Below, one piece after another: positions 41,413 through 51,619 of a stretch of DNA of 64,000 nucleotides (position 1 is its first letter; every line of letters begins with the position of its first letter). Source of the stretch: JAJVID01 sp050247435 (lineage in GTDB: Bacteria > Acidobacteriota > Blastocatellia > RBC074); assembly GCA_050247435.1 (NCBI GenBank), contig JBFWUF010000019.1:1-64000 (forward strand), given 5' to 3'. Made by a program: the position numbers and the translations under genes. The notes beneath the pieces were generated by a model that was not told the origin of the DNA, made no database searches, and saw nothing but the letters and a program-made list of their open reading frames with translations.

Positions 41413-42294
41413 ATGACAAACTCCAGACGCCGCTTTTTGCAATCCGGCGCGGCGGTGGCCGCATCCGCCGCGCTCTCGCATCAGCAACTCATCGCATCCG
41501 CCGCTCACGCCTTGAAGTCAGGCGTGAAGTTCAAGGTCGGCGTGACCGACTGGAATTTGCGACAGACCGCGAAGACCGAATCGGTCGCGTTGGCGAAGAA
41601 GATCGGTTTCGACGGCGTGCAGGTGAGCATCGGACGCCAGATGCAATTGAAAGACGAAGCCTTGCGGAAGGCTTTTCTCGACGAATCGAAAAAGCTCGGA
41701 TTCCCGATAGCCTCGCTTTGCCTGGACATCCTGCACGTCAACGGATTGAAGTCCGATCCGCTGGGCCAGCAATGGGTGGCCGAATCAATCCCGATTGCGA
41801 AGGCGATGGGCGTGAAAGTGATCCTGCTGCCGTTTTTCGGCAAGTGGGCGTTGCGGACGCAAGCCGAGATGGATTACGTCGGCGACGCGCTGCGCGAGGT
41901 CGCGCCCGCGGCTGAGAAGGCAGGGATAATTCTCGGCCTCGAAGACACGATCTCGGCGCGCGACAACGTGCGGATCATGGAGCGGTCGAAGTCGAAAGCT
42001 GTGTTGACCTATTACGACGTGGGTAATTCGACGCAGCATGGCTTCAACATCGTCGAAGAGATTCGCTGGCTGGGCCGCGCGCGCATCTGCGAAGTTCATC
42101 TGAAAGACAACCCGAACTTCCTCGGTCAGGGCAAGATTGATTTCACGGCGGTGGTTGACGCGCTGGCTGACATCGGTTTCGACAAATGGGCGCAGCTCGA
42201 ATGCGACAGCCCGACCCGCTCGGTTGAAAATGACATGGGCACGAATTTGAAATTTATTCGCGATGTGATTGCCAAGCGTAACAGCGGCAAATGA
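41413..42294 (+). CDS. Tat-exported sugar phosphate isomerase/epimerase-like protein
   Basis: A 293-residue xylose-isomerase-like TIM barrel. It begins with a twin-arginine signal (SRRRFLQ, residues 3-9) and a hydrophobic stretch, so the folded protein is exported by Tat. Barrel motifs are the early GVTDWNLRQ, acidic metal-binding residues in LGLEDTISARDN, DVGNS and HLKDN, and LECDSP near the end. Catalytic metal residues of the AP-endonuclease-2 superfamily seem present. It is convergent with the MFS/DUF1080 group (17 bases), possibly acting on the same sugar derivatives. Confidence 0.85.
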   Translation: MTNSRRRFLQSGAAVAASAALSHQQLIASAAHALKSGVKFKVGVTDWNLRQTAKTESVALAKKIGFDGVQVSIGRQMQLKDEALRKAFLDESKKLGFPIASLCLDILHVNGLKSDPLGQQWVAESIPIAKAMGVKVILLPFFGKWALRTQAEMDYVGDALREVAPAAEKAGIILGLEDTISARDNVRIMERSKSKAVLTYYDVGNSTQHGFNIVEEIRWLGRARICEVHLKDNPNFLGQGKIDFTAVVDALADIGFDKWAQLECDSPTRSVENDMGTNLKFIRDVIAKRNSGK

Positions 42295-42311
42295 GTGGGC
42301 GTAATTGCCTT

Positions 42312-43613
42312 TCAATCAGACTGAGCCGGTTTCATCGGAGATGGAATCGTCGCAAACCAGGCGGCGATTCCCAACACGCCGACGACCAACGCGAGAAGGT
42401 AAAAGATCACGGCGTAAGAACCGGTGAGCATCACGCATTCGGCCAGCAGCAGCGGCCCGATTGCCGAGGCTAGCACGGTCAGCGTCTGAGCCGCTCCTTG
42501 AATTTTGCCCAGGTGGGCGCGTCCGAAAGCGCGGCTCCAGAAAGAGAAGAAGATCACCATCACGAAACCGCCCGCGACGCCCATCACCGAAGCGTAGGCC
42601 GCGACGTGCGCTTGCGTCCGGACGTGCGGCAGCGCCAGCAGCGAGAGCGCCAGCAAGCTCATCGCCAAAGCCATCAAACGATTCAGCGGCCATTTCGTCG
42701 CCAGCCACCCGCCGAAGAAGTTTCCCATCAGCGCGGTCAACGCGGTGATCGCCAGGCTGCGGTGATAAGTGGCCGCGTCAAAGCCCAACTCCGCGAGAAT
42801 GGATTCGTTGAACAGGGCGATGCCCGAAGCGATCAGGCCGTAGACGGAACTCGCCAGGGCGAAGATCCAAAACGCGGGCGTGGCCAGAGCTTGAAATAGC
42901 GTGTGACCGGCGCCCGCTTCGTCCGATTTATCTTCCAGATCATTTGGCTGCTGTTTTTCGCCGTCGAGCGAAACGCCGCAATCTTCCGGTCTGCGTCGCA
43001 CCAGCAGCCAGCCGATTGGCGCGAGGCCAAACAGGATCGCCGCGCCGATTCCGGCCCACGCGGCGCGCCATCCTCCACCATTGACGCTCACTACAACCGC
43101 TCCGACGACGGGGAAGGCGATCATAAAACCGACGCTCAGGATGATTGTGTAGGCAGCCATTGCCGCGCTCAATCTGCGTACGAACCATTGGCCGACAATC
43201 GTCAGGCTGATGACCGAAAGCGCGCTCTGACCAAGACCGCGCGTCAGCGTGATGAGCAACGCGAGCCAGAGGGCGCCCCGCACGCCGCTCATCGCCATCG
43301 TGACCGCGCCCAGCGCCAGCGCCACGCCCGTCAGCGCGACGCGGCTGCCCAGCCGGTCTATCAACCGCCCGACGCCCAGGCAGAGCAGCGAACCGATCAG
43401 CGTCGCCCAGAGATTGATCTGAGCGAAAAGCACTCGATCAATTTGCAGGTCTTTGAGCAAAGGCTCCGTGATCAGCCCCAGCCCCTGCGTCCTGCCGGGC
43501 AGCGTCCCGACCATTGCCAGCGCCGCCACCGTCAGATTCACCCAGCCGTAATAGATCGGCAACCGCGCCAGGCCCAGAGCCGGGCGATTCGCTTCCACTC
43601 GCAAAGAATCCAT
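42312..43613 (-). CDS. MFS transporter
   Basis: A 433-residue permease with 12 predicted helices and the MFS loop 2-3 motif (GRLIDRLGSRV). The OFA/monocarboxylate-like family is likely because of the LPIYYGWVNLT start. Start 43613 is chosen because AAGGA lies six bases upstream and this avoids overlap with the preceding gene (stop at 43631). It lies at the end of a three-gene reverse-strand group with a membrane protein and a DUF1080 hydrolase; substrate not readable. Confidence 0.88.
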   Translation of the reverse strand: MDSLRVEANRPALGLARLPIYYGWVNLTVAALAMVGTLPGRTQGLGLITEPLLKDLQIDRVLFAQINLWATLIGSLLCLGVGRLIDRLGSRVALTGVALALGAVTMAMSGVRGALWLALLITLTRGLGQSALSVISLTIVGQWFVRRLSAAMAAYTIILSVGFMIAFPVVGAVVVSVNGGGWRAAWAGIGAAILFGLAPIGWLLVRRRPEDCGVSLDGEKQQPNDLEDKSDEAGAGHTLFQALATPAFWIFALASSVYGLIASGIALFNESILAELGFDAATYHRSLAITALTALMGNFFGGWLATKWPLNRLMALAMSLLALSLLALPHVRTQAHVAAYASVMGVAGGFVMVIFFSFWSRAFGRAHLGKIQGAAQTLTVLASAIGPLLLAECVMLTGSYAVIFYLLALVVGVLGIAAWFATIPSPMKPAQSD

Positions 43614-43630
43614 GTTCATTCCTTGAGGGT

Positions 43631-44170
43631 TTATTCCTTGAAGATCGGCTTGCCTTCCGAGCGTCCCAACACTTTGCCCACGCTCGCGAGTAGCCACAGG
43701 AAGACCAGCCACAGACAGAGGCCCAGCCCGATCCAGCGCAGCGGGCCAGTTTTAAATACGACAGTGGCGTTGAAGATGATGAAGATCAGAAAGCCTTGCC
43801 ACGCGGCCCCCAGCCATCGCGGGCGATTGCGATAAGCGTCAAGACCTCGCCACCACCAGACGATGTCCAGGATCCAACCGATGATCAGCGCGTAGTTGAT
43901 GAACAGCCCGCCGCCCCAATCGAGTCCGGTCACCTCGGCGGTCTGGCGAGCCGTTTCGCGATATGCCGACGCCTGATTCCAATTGTGATAGAAGTGAAAG
44001 GCGCACGCGACGTGGACGAGGAGGCTGACACAACCAACGGTCCAGGCCATCCTCGCCACCGCATCCCAACTCCGCCTTCCGCGAGACAGCAAATAGACCG
44101 AGGCTCCGACCGCGTAACCGGCGAGTGTCAACCACACCGTTATTCTCGTGAGAAGTTCGCCTTTGCTCAT
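43631..44170 (-). CDS. Small membrane protein of unknown function
   Basis: A 179-residue protein with five or so hydrophobic helices, a conserved-looking LLVHVACAFHFYHNWNQ segment (His-rich, possibly haem or metal binding) and a Trp-rich loop (IVWWWRG). I do not recognise a family. It sits between the DUF1080 gene (24 bases upstream) and the MFS gene (about 18 bases downstream), so it is almost certainly cotranscribed with both. Ribosome-binding site weak. Confidence 0.7.
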   Translation of the reverse strand: MSKGELLTRITVWLTLAGYAVGASVYLLSRGRRSWDAVARMAWTVGCVSLLVHVACAFHFYHNWNQASAYRETARQTAEVTGLDWGGGLFINYALIIGWILDIVWWWRGLDAYRNRPRWLGAAWQGFLIFIIFNATVVFKTGPLRWIGLGLCLWLVFLWLLASVGKVLGRSEGKPIFKE

Positions 44171-44194
44171 CCGCCATCCGAATTGAGCCGCTAC

Positions 44195-45160
44195 TTATTT
44201 CGCGGGCGTCAGAACGACATTCCTGAACCACACTTTGCCGTGATCGCCTTGCAGCATGATCGGCCCCGGCGTTCCCTCCGCGCTGTCGAGCGCGCCGCCG
44301 GTAATTCCCGGAGCCTCTTCTTTGTCAATCACCGTTTGGCCGTTGAGCGTGACGGTCAGTTGACGCCCGATAAAGGTGATCTCGTATTTCTGCCATTCGC
44401 CGGCTTTCTTCGACGCGTTCGCTTTCGGAGTGAGGAATCCGTAGAGGCCGCCGATTCCGTGACTCTCAGGCGCCTTGCCGTAATTGTCCTCGATTTGCAC
44501 CTCGTAGCGCCCGCGCAGGTAAACGCCGCTGTTGCTGGGCCGTCCGCCGTTCACTTGCGGGTCGGCGAGTTTGAATTCGAGGCTGAGCTTGAAGTCCTGG
44601 AATTTTTGTTCGGTGATGATGTCAACGCAACCCGCGCTGTTGGTCATCGCGCCGTCTTCGACGCTCCAGCAGCCTTTGCCCTTCTCGAAACGCGGCTTCC
44701 ACCCTGCGAGGTCTTTGCCATTGAAGAGTTGGATCGGCTGTCCCCATTTCGGGTTGGTTTTGGGTTTGAGCGCGGGCGCGCGAACGCCAGACCATTTCAA
44801 CGTCGCGCCGTCCTCGCCGTTGGTCGAACCTTCGAGTTTCGACCCCGTCAATTTGCCCTCGAAGACCAGGTCAGCCTTCTGCTTTTCGTATTGCGGCGGC
44901 AGGCTGAATTTGAGTTTTCCGCCGCTGAATTCGATTTGCTTGATTGGGCGAGCGCTGCCAAAACGTCCCACGAAACGGCCCTGCAATTTGGCGCCGTCGC
45001 CGGTCACTTCAAGCCAGGACGTGTAGGGCGCGTCCGTGCCCTGAACCGTCAAATCCCATCGCCCTGAAATTGGGGAATCATTTTGCGCTCCGCCAGTCGA
45101 AGCGAATACGAACAGGCAAACAAAAAACGAGCGTAACAAGCCAGGCATTTTTCCGTGCAT
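44195..45160 (-). CDS. Exported DUF1080 (3-keto-disaccharide hydrolase-type) protein
   Basis: A 321-residue exported protein. A signal peptide (to about residue 25, ASTGGAQ) precedes a small beta domain (about 30-125). The DUF1080 concanavalin-like domain follows (about 140-318: LFNGKDLAGWKP, SNSGVYLRGRYEVQIEDNYG, EWQKYEITFIGRQLTVTLNG). Members of this family hydrolyse 3-keto-glycosides or act as laminarinase-like lectins; the exact activity is open. AGGAG precedes the ATG by nine bases. First gene of the MFS group. Confidence 0.85.
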   Translation of the reverse strand: MHGKMPGLLRSFFVCLFVFASTGGAQNDSPISGRWDLTVQGTDAPYTSWLEVTGDGAKLQGRFVGRFGSARPIKQIEFSGGKLKFSLPPQYEKQKADLVFEGKLTGSKLEGSTNGEDGATLKWSGVRAPALKPKTNPKWGQPIQLFNGKDLAGWKPRFEKGKGCWSVEDGAMTNSAGCVDIITEQKFQDFKLSLEFKLADPQVNGGRPSNSGVYLRGRYEVQIEDNYGKAPESHGIGGLYGFLTPKANASKKAGEWQKYEITFIGRQLTVTLNGQTVIDKEEAPGITGGALDSAEGTPGPIMLQGDHGKVWFRNVVLTPAK

Positions 45161-45359
45161 CGCTGAAATCTCCTGAATTTGGATATGACTGATGTTTTTT
45201 GAACCGCATTAACAGTCGCCGCTTACCGAACAGCGCTCAAACCGCGGCGCTAGCTTATCACAGCCTTTATTCTCTTTGGACAGCCGAGCGGGTTATGTCA
45301 TCCGCTGCAACCGGCAGGCGCCGCGTGCGAGCGGACTAAAATTATGGCGCGTTGCTTGC

Positions 45360-45388
45360 TTGACACCCAGTCATCTCGTCCGTATCCT
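45360..45388 (+). promoter_or_regulatory. Probable ffh promoter
   Basis: TTGACA (45360-45365), exactly 17 bases, TATCCT (45383-45388), 47 bases before the ffh ATG. Confidence 0.55.
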
Positions 45389-45434
45389 CTGCGTTTTGCG
45401 TTTACCGCTAGATTGCTGTCCATGTGGTTGATCT

Positions 45435-46844
<1,410 letters not shown>

Positions 46845-46870
46845 GGGGAGGGAGTTGGGAGTGGGGACTG

Positions 46871-47114
46871 AGAGCGTGTTTTGAAATTGCCTTTTTCGCT
46901 AGCCCAGCCGTTCACGGCTGGGGAAAGCGGCGAAAGTTTGTTTAGCCCGGTTCACCGGGCTTGCCGTGAGGCTTTAGCCACAAACGACACGCGGCTAAAG
47001 CCAATCGAAAGGACGGTAAACCGCCCTTGTTATTCTTCAATGCTTGCTCTCCCAGCCGTGAACGGCTGGGCTAAGGAAAAACAAGCGACTGAAGCGAATT
47101 CCAAAACACGCTCT
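46871..47114. repeat. Nested inverted repeats between ffh and rpsP
   Basis: Outermost arms AGAGCGTGTTTTG (46871-46883) and complement (47102-47114). Next, 23-bp perfect arms 46900-46922 and 47051-47073, each containing the short palindrome CCAGCCGTTCACGGCTGG. Inside are hairpins AGCCCGG/CCGGGCT (46944-46961) and GGCTTTAGCC (46970-46979) with GGCTAAAGCC (46993-47002). No gene in 46845-47219. Confidence 0.85.
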
Positions 47115-47176
47115 AAGAAAAAAAACAATATTCCCCACTAACCACAACCCACTACCAACTCCCTACTGACTGCACT

Positions 47177-47182
47177 TATAAT
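47177..47182 (+). promoter_or_regulatory. Possible -10 box for rpsP
   Basis: A perfect TATAAT 38 bases before the rpsP start; no convincing -35 17 bases upstream. Confidence 0.3.
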
Positions 47183-47219
47183 TCTCAGGCTTTATCACAA
47201 TATTTGGAGGTGTGTTGCT

Positions 47220-47474
47220 TTGTTAGCAATTAGATTGACAAGACAAGGAGCGAAGAAGAAGCCGTTCTACCGCGTCGTTGTGGCCGAGAAACGCGCCAAG
47301 CGTGACGGACGCTTCGTCGAGATCGTCGGCTATTACAATCCGTGCCGCGAGCCGGTGGAGTTGAAGCTCGACCACGACCGCATCAGCTACTGGCTGAAAT
47401 GTGGCGCGCAGCCGACCGACACGGTGCGAAGCCTGATTCGCAAGAGCGAGCAGCAGCAGCCTGTGGCTGGTTAA
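47220..47474 (+). CDS. rpsP: 30S ribosomal protein S16
   Basis: An 84-residue protein with the standard S16 start (LAIRLTRQGAKKKPFYRVVVAEK) and GRFVEIVGYYNP. Start codon TTG at 47220 with GGAGGTG eight bases upstream. First of the ribosome-maturation genes after the palindrome cluster. Confidence 0.95.
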   Translation: MLAIRLTRQGAKKKPFYRVVVAEKRAKRDGRFVEIVGYYNPCREPVELKLDHDRISYWLKCGAQPTDTVRSLIRKSEQQQPVAG

Positions 47475-47555
47475 ATCCGCCGTGAGCGCGAGTTCCGCGC
47501 AATCTCGAATCCGGGATTCACGTTGATGGCGCTCGCGGGTTTTGGAGACGATGCG

Positions 47556-47786
47556 ATGAAAGAGTTGGTTGAGTTAATAGCCCAGACGCTGGTTGATCAC
47601 CCCGAACAGGTAAACGTCAAAGAGATCGAGGGGCATCAGGCGACGGTGCTCGAATTACGCGTCGCCGGAGGCGACCTTGGCAAAGTCATCGGCAAACAGG
47701 GGCGCACCGCGCGCGCGATTCGCACGGTTCTCAACGCCTCGGGGACGAAACTCAAGAAACGTTTCGTGCTTGAGATTCTGGAATGA
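47556..47786 (+). CDS. khpA: KH-domain RNA-binding protein KhpA
   Basis: A 76-residue single KH domain: MKELVELIAQTLVDHPEQV, then the GxxG loop in VIGKQGRTARAIRTVL. Start 47556 has GGAG eight bases upstream and gives the normal family length; an upstream in-frame start at 47523 or 47526 adds an unconserved leader. Its stop overlaps the rimM start (ATGA). Confidence 0.9.
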   Translation: MKELVELIAQTLVDHPEQVNVKEIEGHQATVLELRVAGGDLGKVIGKQGRTARAIRTVLNASGTKLKKRFVLEILE

Positions 47787-48346
47787 GCGACCGTGGGAAG
47801 CAGGAGCGTGAAGACGACCGCGCCGGCGTTGTGGAAGATGATCTGATCAGCGTCGCCCGGATTGCCCGCCCACAGGGTATTCGCGGCGAAGTCATCGCCG
47901 ATCTGCTGACTGACTTTCCGGAGCGCTTCGCCAGACTCGGCAGCTTTTACATCAAGCGCGCCGATGGAAGACTCCTGGCCCTCGATCTTGAGAACTCGCG
48001 GCCGCACAAGAGGCGCGTCGTTCTGAAATTCGCGGGTTACGACAGCGTCAACAGCGCTGAGGAGTTGCGTGGCGCGCGCGTGATGGTTACGCGCGATCAA
48101 CTGGTCGAGTTGCCCGAAGGCGCCTACTACGATTTCGACTTGATCGGCTGTGAGGTTTGCGCCATCGCGGGTCAGCAACTTGGCCGCGTCGAGGAAGTTC
48201 AAAATTACGGGGCCGCGCCGCTGCTCGTGGTGCGAGACGGTAAACGCGAACTCCTCATCCCACTCGTCTTGAGCATTTGCGTCGAGATTGACACCGAACG
48301 GAAAAGAATCGTGGTCAATCCTCCCGAAGGTTTGCTGGAATTGTGA
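47783..48346 (+). CDS. rimM: 16S rRNA processing protein RimM
   Basis: A 187-residue assembly factor for the 30S head. N-terminal RimM domain (ISVARIARPQGIRGEVIADLLTDFPERF) and C-terminal PRC-barrel (LPEGAYYDFDLIGCEVC...; later ELLIPLV). An acidic 20-residue N-terminal extension is extra. Start overlaps khpA by four bases. Confidence 0.94.
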   Translation: MSDRGKQEREDDRAGVVEDDLISVARIARPQGIRGEVIADLLTDFPERFARLGSFYIKRADGRLLALDLENSRPHKRRVVLKFAGYDSVNSAEELRGARVMVTRDQLVELPEGAYYDFDLIGCEVCAIAGQQLGRVEEVQNYGAAPLLVVRDGKRELLIPLVLSICVEIDTERKRIVVNPPEGLLEL

Positions 48347-49202
<856 letters not shown>

Positions 49203-49244
49203 ATAAAGATTCGATAGAGATTTTAAGAACTGAGGTGAAGAGCA

Positions 49245-49631
49245 ATGAACAAACTGGACAACATCGAAAAAGCTCAATTGAAAAGCAATATTCCTGATTT
49301 CATCCCCGGCGACACCGTTCGCGTTCACGTGCGAATCAAGGAGAGCGAAACCAAGGAGCGTTTGCAGGCGTTCGAGGGCGTGGTGATCGCGCGCAGCGGC
49401 GGAGGCATATCGGAGACGATCACCGTGCGCAAGACCTCGTTCGGCGTGGGCGTCGAGCGCATCTTCCCCCTCCACGCGACAATTGTTGATCACATTGACG
49501 TCGTCAAACGAGGGCGCGTGCGCCGCGCCAAACTTTATTACCTGCGCGCGCTGCGCGGCAAAGCGGCCCGCATCCGCGAGCGCGACACGCGCCAGCAGGC
49601 GTCCGCCCGGACAGCCGGCTCCAAAAAATAG
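49245..49631 (+). CDS. rplS: 50S ribosomal protein L19
   Basis: A 128-residue protein: IPDFIPGDTVRVHVRIKE, FEGVVIARSGGG, RKTSFGVGVERIFPLH, RRAKLYYLR. GAGGTGAAGAG precedes the ATG. Closes the block begun by ffh. Confidence 0.96.
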   Translation: MNKLDNIEKAQLKSNIPDFIPGDTVRVHVRIKESETKERLQAFEGVVIARSGGGISETITVRKTSFGVGVERIFPLHATIVDHIDVVKRGRVRRAKLYYLRALRGKAARIRERDTRQQASARTAGSKK

Positions 49632-49889
49632 TTTGCCAATTCAGAGGCATTCCGGGGCGATCCACAGGTTCGTCCCGGAATACTTCATTTGTTTGGAACG
49701 ATAATCTGAACGTACGCTTCTAAAACTTCGGCGCTCACAGCTTCGAGCCGAAGCTGATCCTGTCATGACGGTTATCCCAACACTGTCTCAGAAGCCTCTA
49801 CTGCCCCGATCAATCTGAAAATCGAACCGGCGGACTTTCCCGGATCGTCCGGTTTTAGCCTTAACCACATCTGCATCAAGGAGCCGCTT

Positions 49890-51587
49890 ATGGCTAACGA
49901 CGTGAATCAGCATCAGGCCCTGGAGGCCGATGGCGGAGCCGGATTTGATAAGGGTTTCGCTGAATCAAAGACTTCTCGCCTGATCACAATCGCAAGCATA
50001 GCCGGGGTGGCCGGCGCTCTGGCGATATACATCCTGCGTCTGGATCGTGTTGTCGGCTTGTTTGTGGACGACGGCTGGTACGTGCTGTTGGCCAAATCGC
50101 TGGCGACGGGGCAAGGCTACAGCTTGATCAATTCGCCGACGACCGGGATTCTGCCGCTCTATCCACCGGCCTTCCCCTTCCTGCTTTCGTTGTTCTACCG
50201 CATCTGGCCCAGCTTCCCGGACAACATTTATCTGCTCAAGTCGGTTTCGGTCGTGGCGATGATGGTGGTCGGCGTCATCGCTTATCGCTACTTTGTTCGG
50301 GAAAGAAAGCTGCCCGCGCATCTGGCCCTGGGAATTTCGTTTGCGGCGGTGGTGAGTCCCCCGCTTGTTTTCATTGCGACTTCAACGGTGATGTCGGAAT
50401 GCGTCTTCGCGCTCGTCTTTCTGATCACAATCGTCGTGATGGAGAAATGCGTTCGGGCGGGACAGGGCGCAAGAGGGATTCAACTCGCGCTGACCGGGGC
50501 CGCGCTGGCTTCAACTGCCTTTCTCACTCGCTCGATTGGAGTGGCGCTCGTCGCCGCCGGATTTCTGTACCTGCTCAAAGCCAGGTTGATCAAATCGGCT
50601 ATCGTCTTCACAGTCGCCGTGGCCGCGTTTGCCGGCCCGTGGGTGATCTACACGCGTTTGCACACTCCCACGCCGGAGCAGCGCAAAGAGCAGGGCGGCC
50701 ACATCGTTCTGCCTTACACGGATCAATTCTGGCAGAAGCGCGCGGGGTTCACTCATCTCGGTACAGTGACAATCGCGGATTTGCCGGAGCGCGTTGTGAA
50801 CAATGTCATCGAAATCACGGGACGCGATATCGGGCGCATCGTGGTCACTCCGCTGTTTGAAATGATGCGCGACCCGTTCGCGGAGGCGCAGCGCGAAGAC
50901 GTGCAGGCAGGTGGCAGAGGCTCCACGTGGAGCGTCTCATTTTTCCTGAGTATCTTCGCGATCATCGGCTTGATCGCAATGATGCGTCAGAGGGTGACTA
51001 TGTCCGAACTGGCCGTGCCTTTGTCACTCGCGATCACCGTGTTGTGGCCGTGGGAAACTTTCCGTTTCGTGCTGCCGCTGATTCCGTTCGTGATCTTCTA
51101 TTTCGTAATAGGAGTTCGCGCGATTTATTCGCTCCTGAGCAAAAACGACAGCCAGCGGCAATGGGCCGTGGCGACGGCGTTCGTGCTGCTGATCGCGGCG
51201 ATCAACCTTTACGGCAACCTGACATTTCTCGCGAAGAAACTAGACACCACAGCTCTCGACCGCCCGCAGTGGCTGCAAATTTTTGACGAAGCCGAGACGA
51301 TGTTTAAATGGGTCAACGAGCGCGCCGCAAAGACCGATGTGATCGCTACGGCTAACCCGCCGCTGGTTCACCTTTACACAGGCGTCAAAACAGTGTCTTC
51401 GGACGATCCTGCGACGAATTGGGACAATTGGAACCGTCTGGGTGTGCGCTATCTGGTGCGGGCCTCGGTCTTCCCCGAAATTCCTGATCCATCCGAGCGC
51501 AAGTTCAGCACTGTTTACCGGGCGAGAGGCGTCGTCAGCTTCCGCGTGATTGATTTGGGGCAGCCCGATTCGCGCCCGGCCTGGTAA
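49890..51587 (+). CDS. GT39/ArnT-like membrane glycosyltransferase, copy 1
   Basis: A 565-residue protein with about 12 transmembrane helices and the acidic first periplasmic loop VDDGWYVLLAKSLATGQGY, typical of GT-C (GT39/ArnT/PMT) enzymes that use polyprenyl-phosphate sugars. The second gene at 51620 is a clear paralogue (LYPPAFPFLLSLFYRIWPSFPDN against VYPPVFPFLLSLAYRVIPTFPDN), so it is a tandem duplication. AAGGAGCC precedes the ATG. Acceptor (lipid, protein or polymer) unknown. Gap 49632-49889 shows no gene. Confidence 0.82.
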   Translation: MANDVNQHQALEADGGAGFDKGFAESKTSRLITIASIAGVAGALAIYILRLDRVVGLFVDDGWYVLLAKSLATGQGYSLINSPTTGILPLYPPAFPFLLSLFYRIWPSFPDNIYLLKSVSVVAMMVVGVIAYRYFVRERKLPAHLALGISFAAVVSPPLVFIATSTVMSECVFALVFLITIVVMEKCVRAGQGARGIQLALTGAALASTAFLTRSIGVALVAAGFLYLLKARLIKSAIVFTVAVAAFAGPWVIYTRLHTPTPEQRKEQGGHIVLPYTDQFWQKRAGFTHLGTVTIADLPERVVNNVIEITGRDIGRIVVTPLFEMMRDPFAEAQREDVQAGGRGSTWSVSFFLSIFAIIGLIAMMRQRVTMSELAVPLSLAITVLWPWETFRFVLPLIPFVIFYFVIGVRAIYSLLSKNDSQRQWAVATAFVLLIAAINLYGNLTFLAKKLDTTALDRPQWLQIFDEAETMFKWVNERAAKTDVIATANPPLVHLYTGVKTVSSDDPATNWDNWNRLGVRYLVRASVFPEIPDPSERKFSTVYRARGVVSFRVIDLGQPDSRPAW

Positions 51588-51619
51588 ATGGTCGAAAGGT
51601 GAGCCAAGGTGAATTTGAT

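Noticed and set aside
43796..45067. 423-codon + strand open frame opposite the DUF1080 and membrane-protein genes
   Set aside because: Antisense shadow without family features; the reverse-strand genes are supported by signal peptide, motifs and tight spacing.
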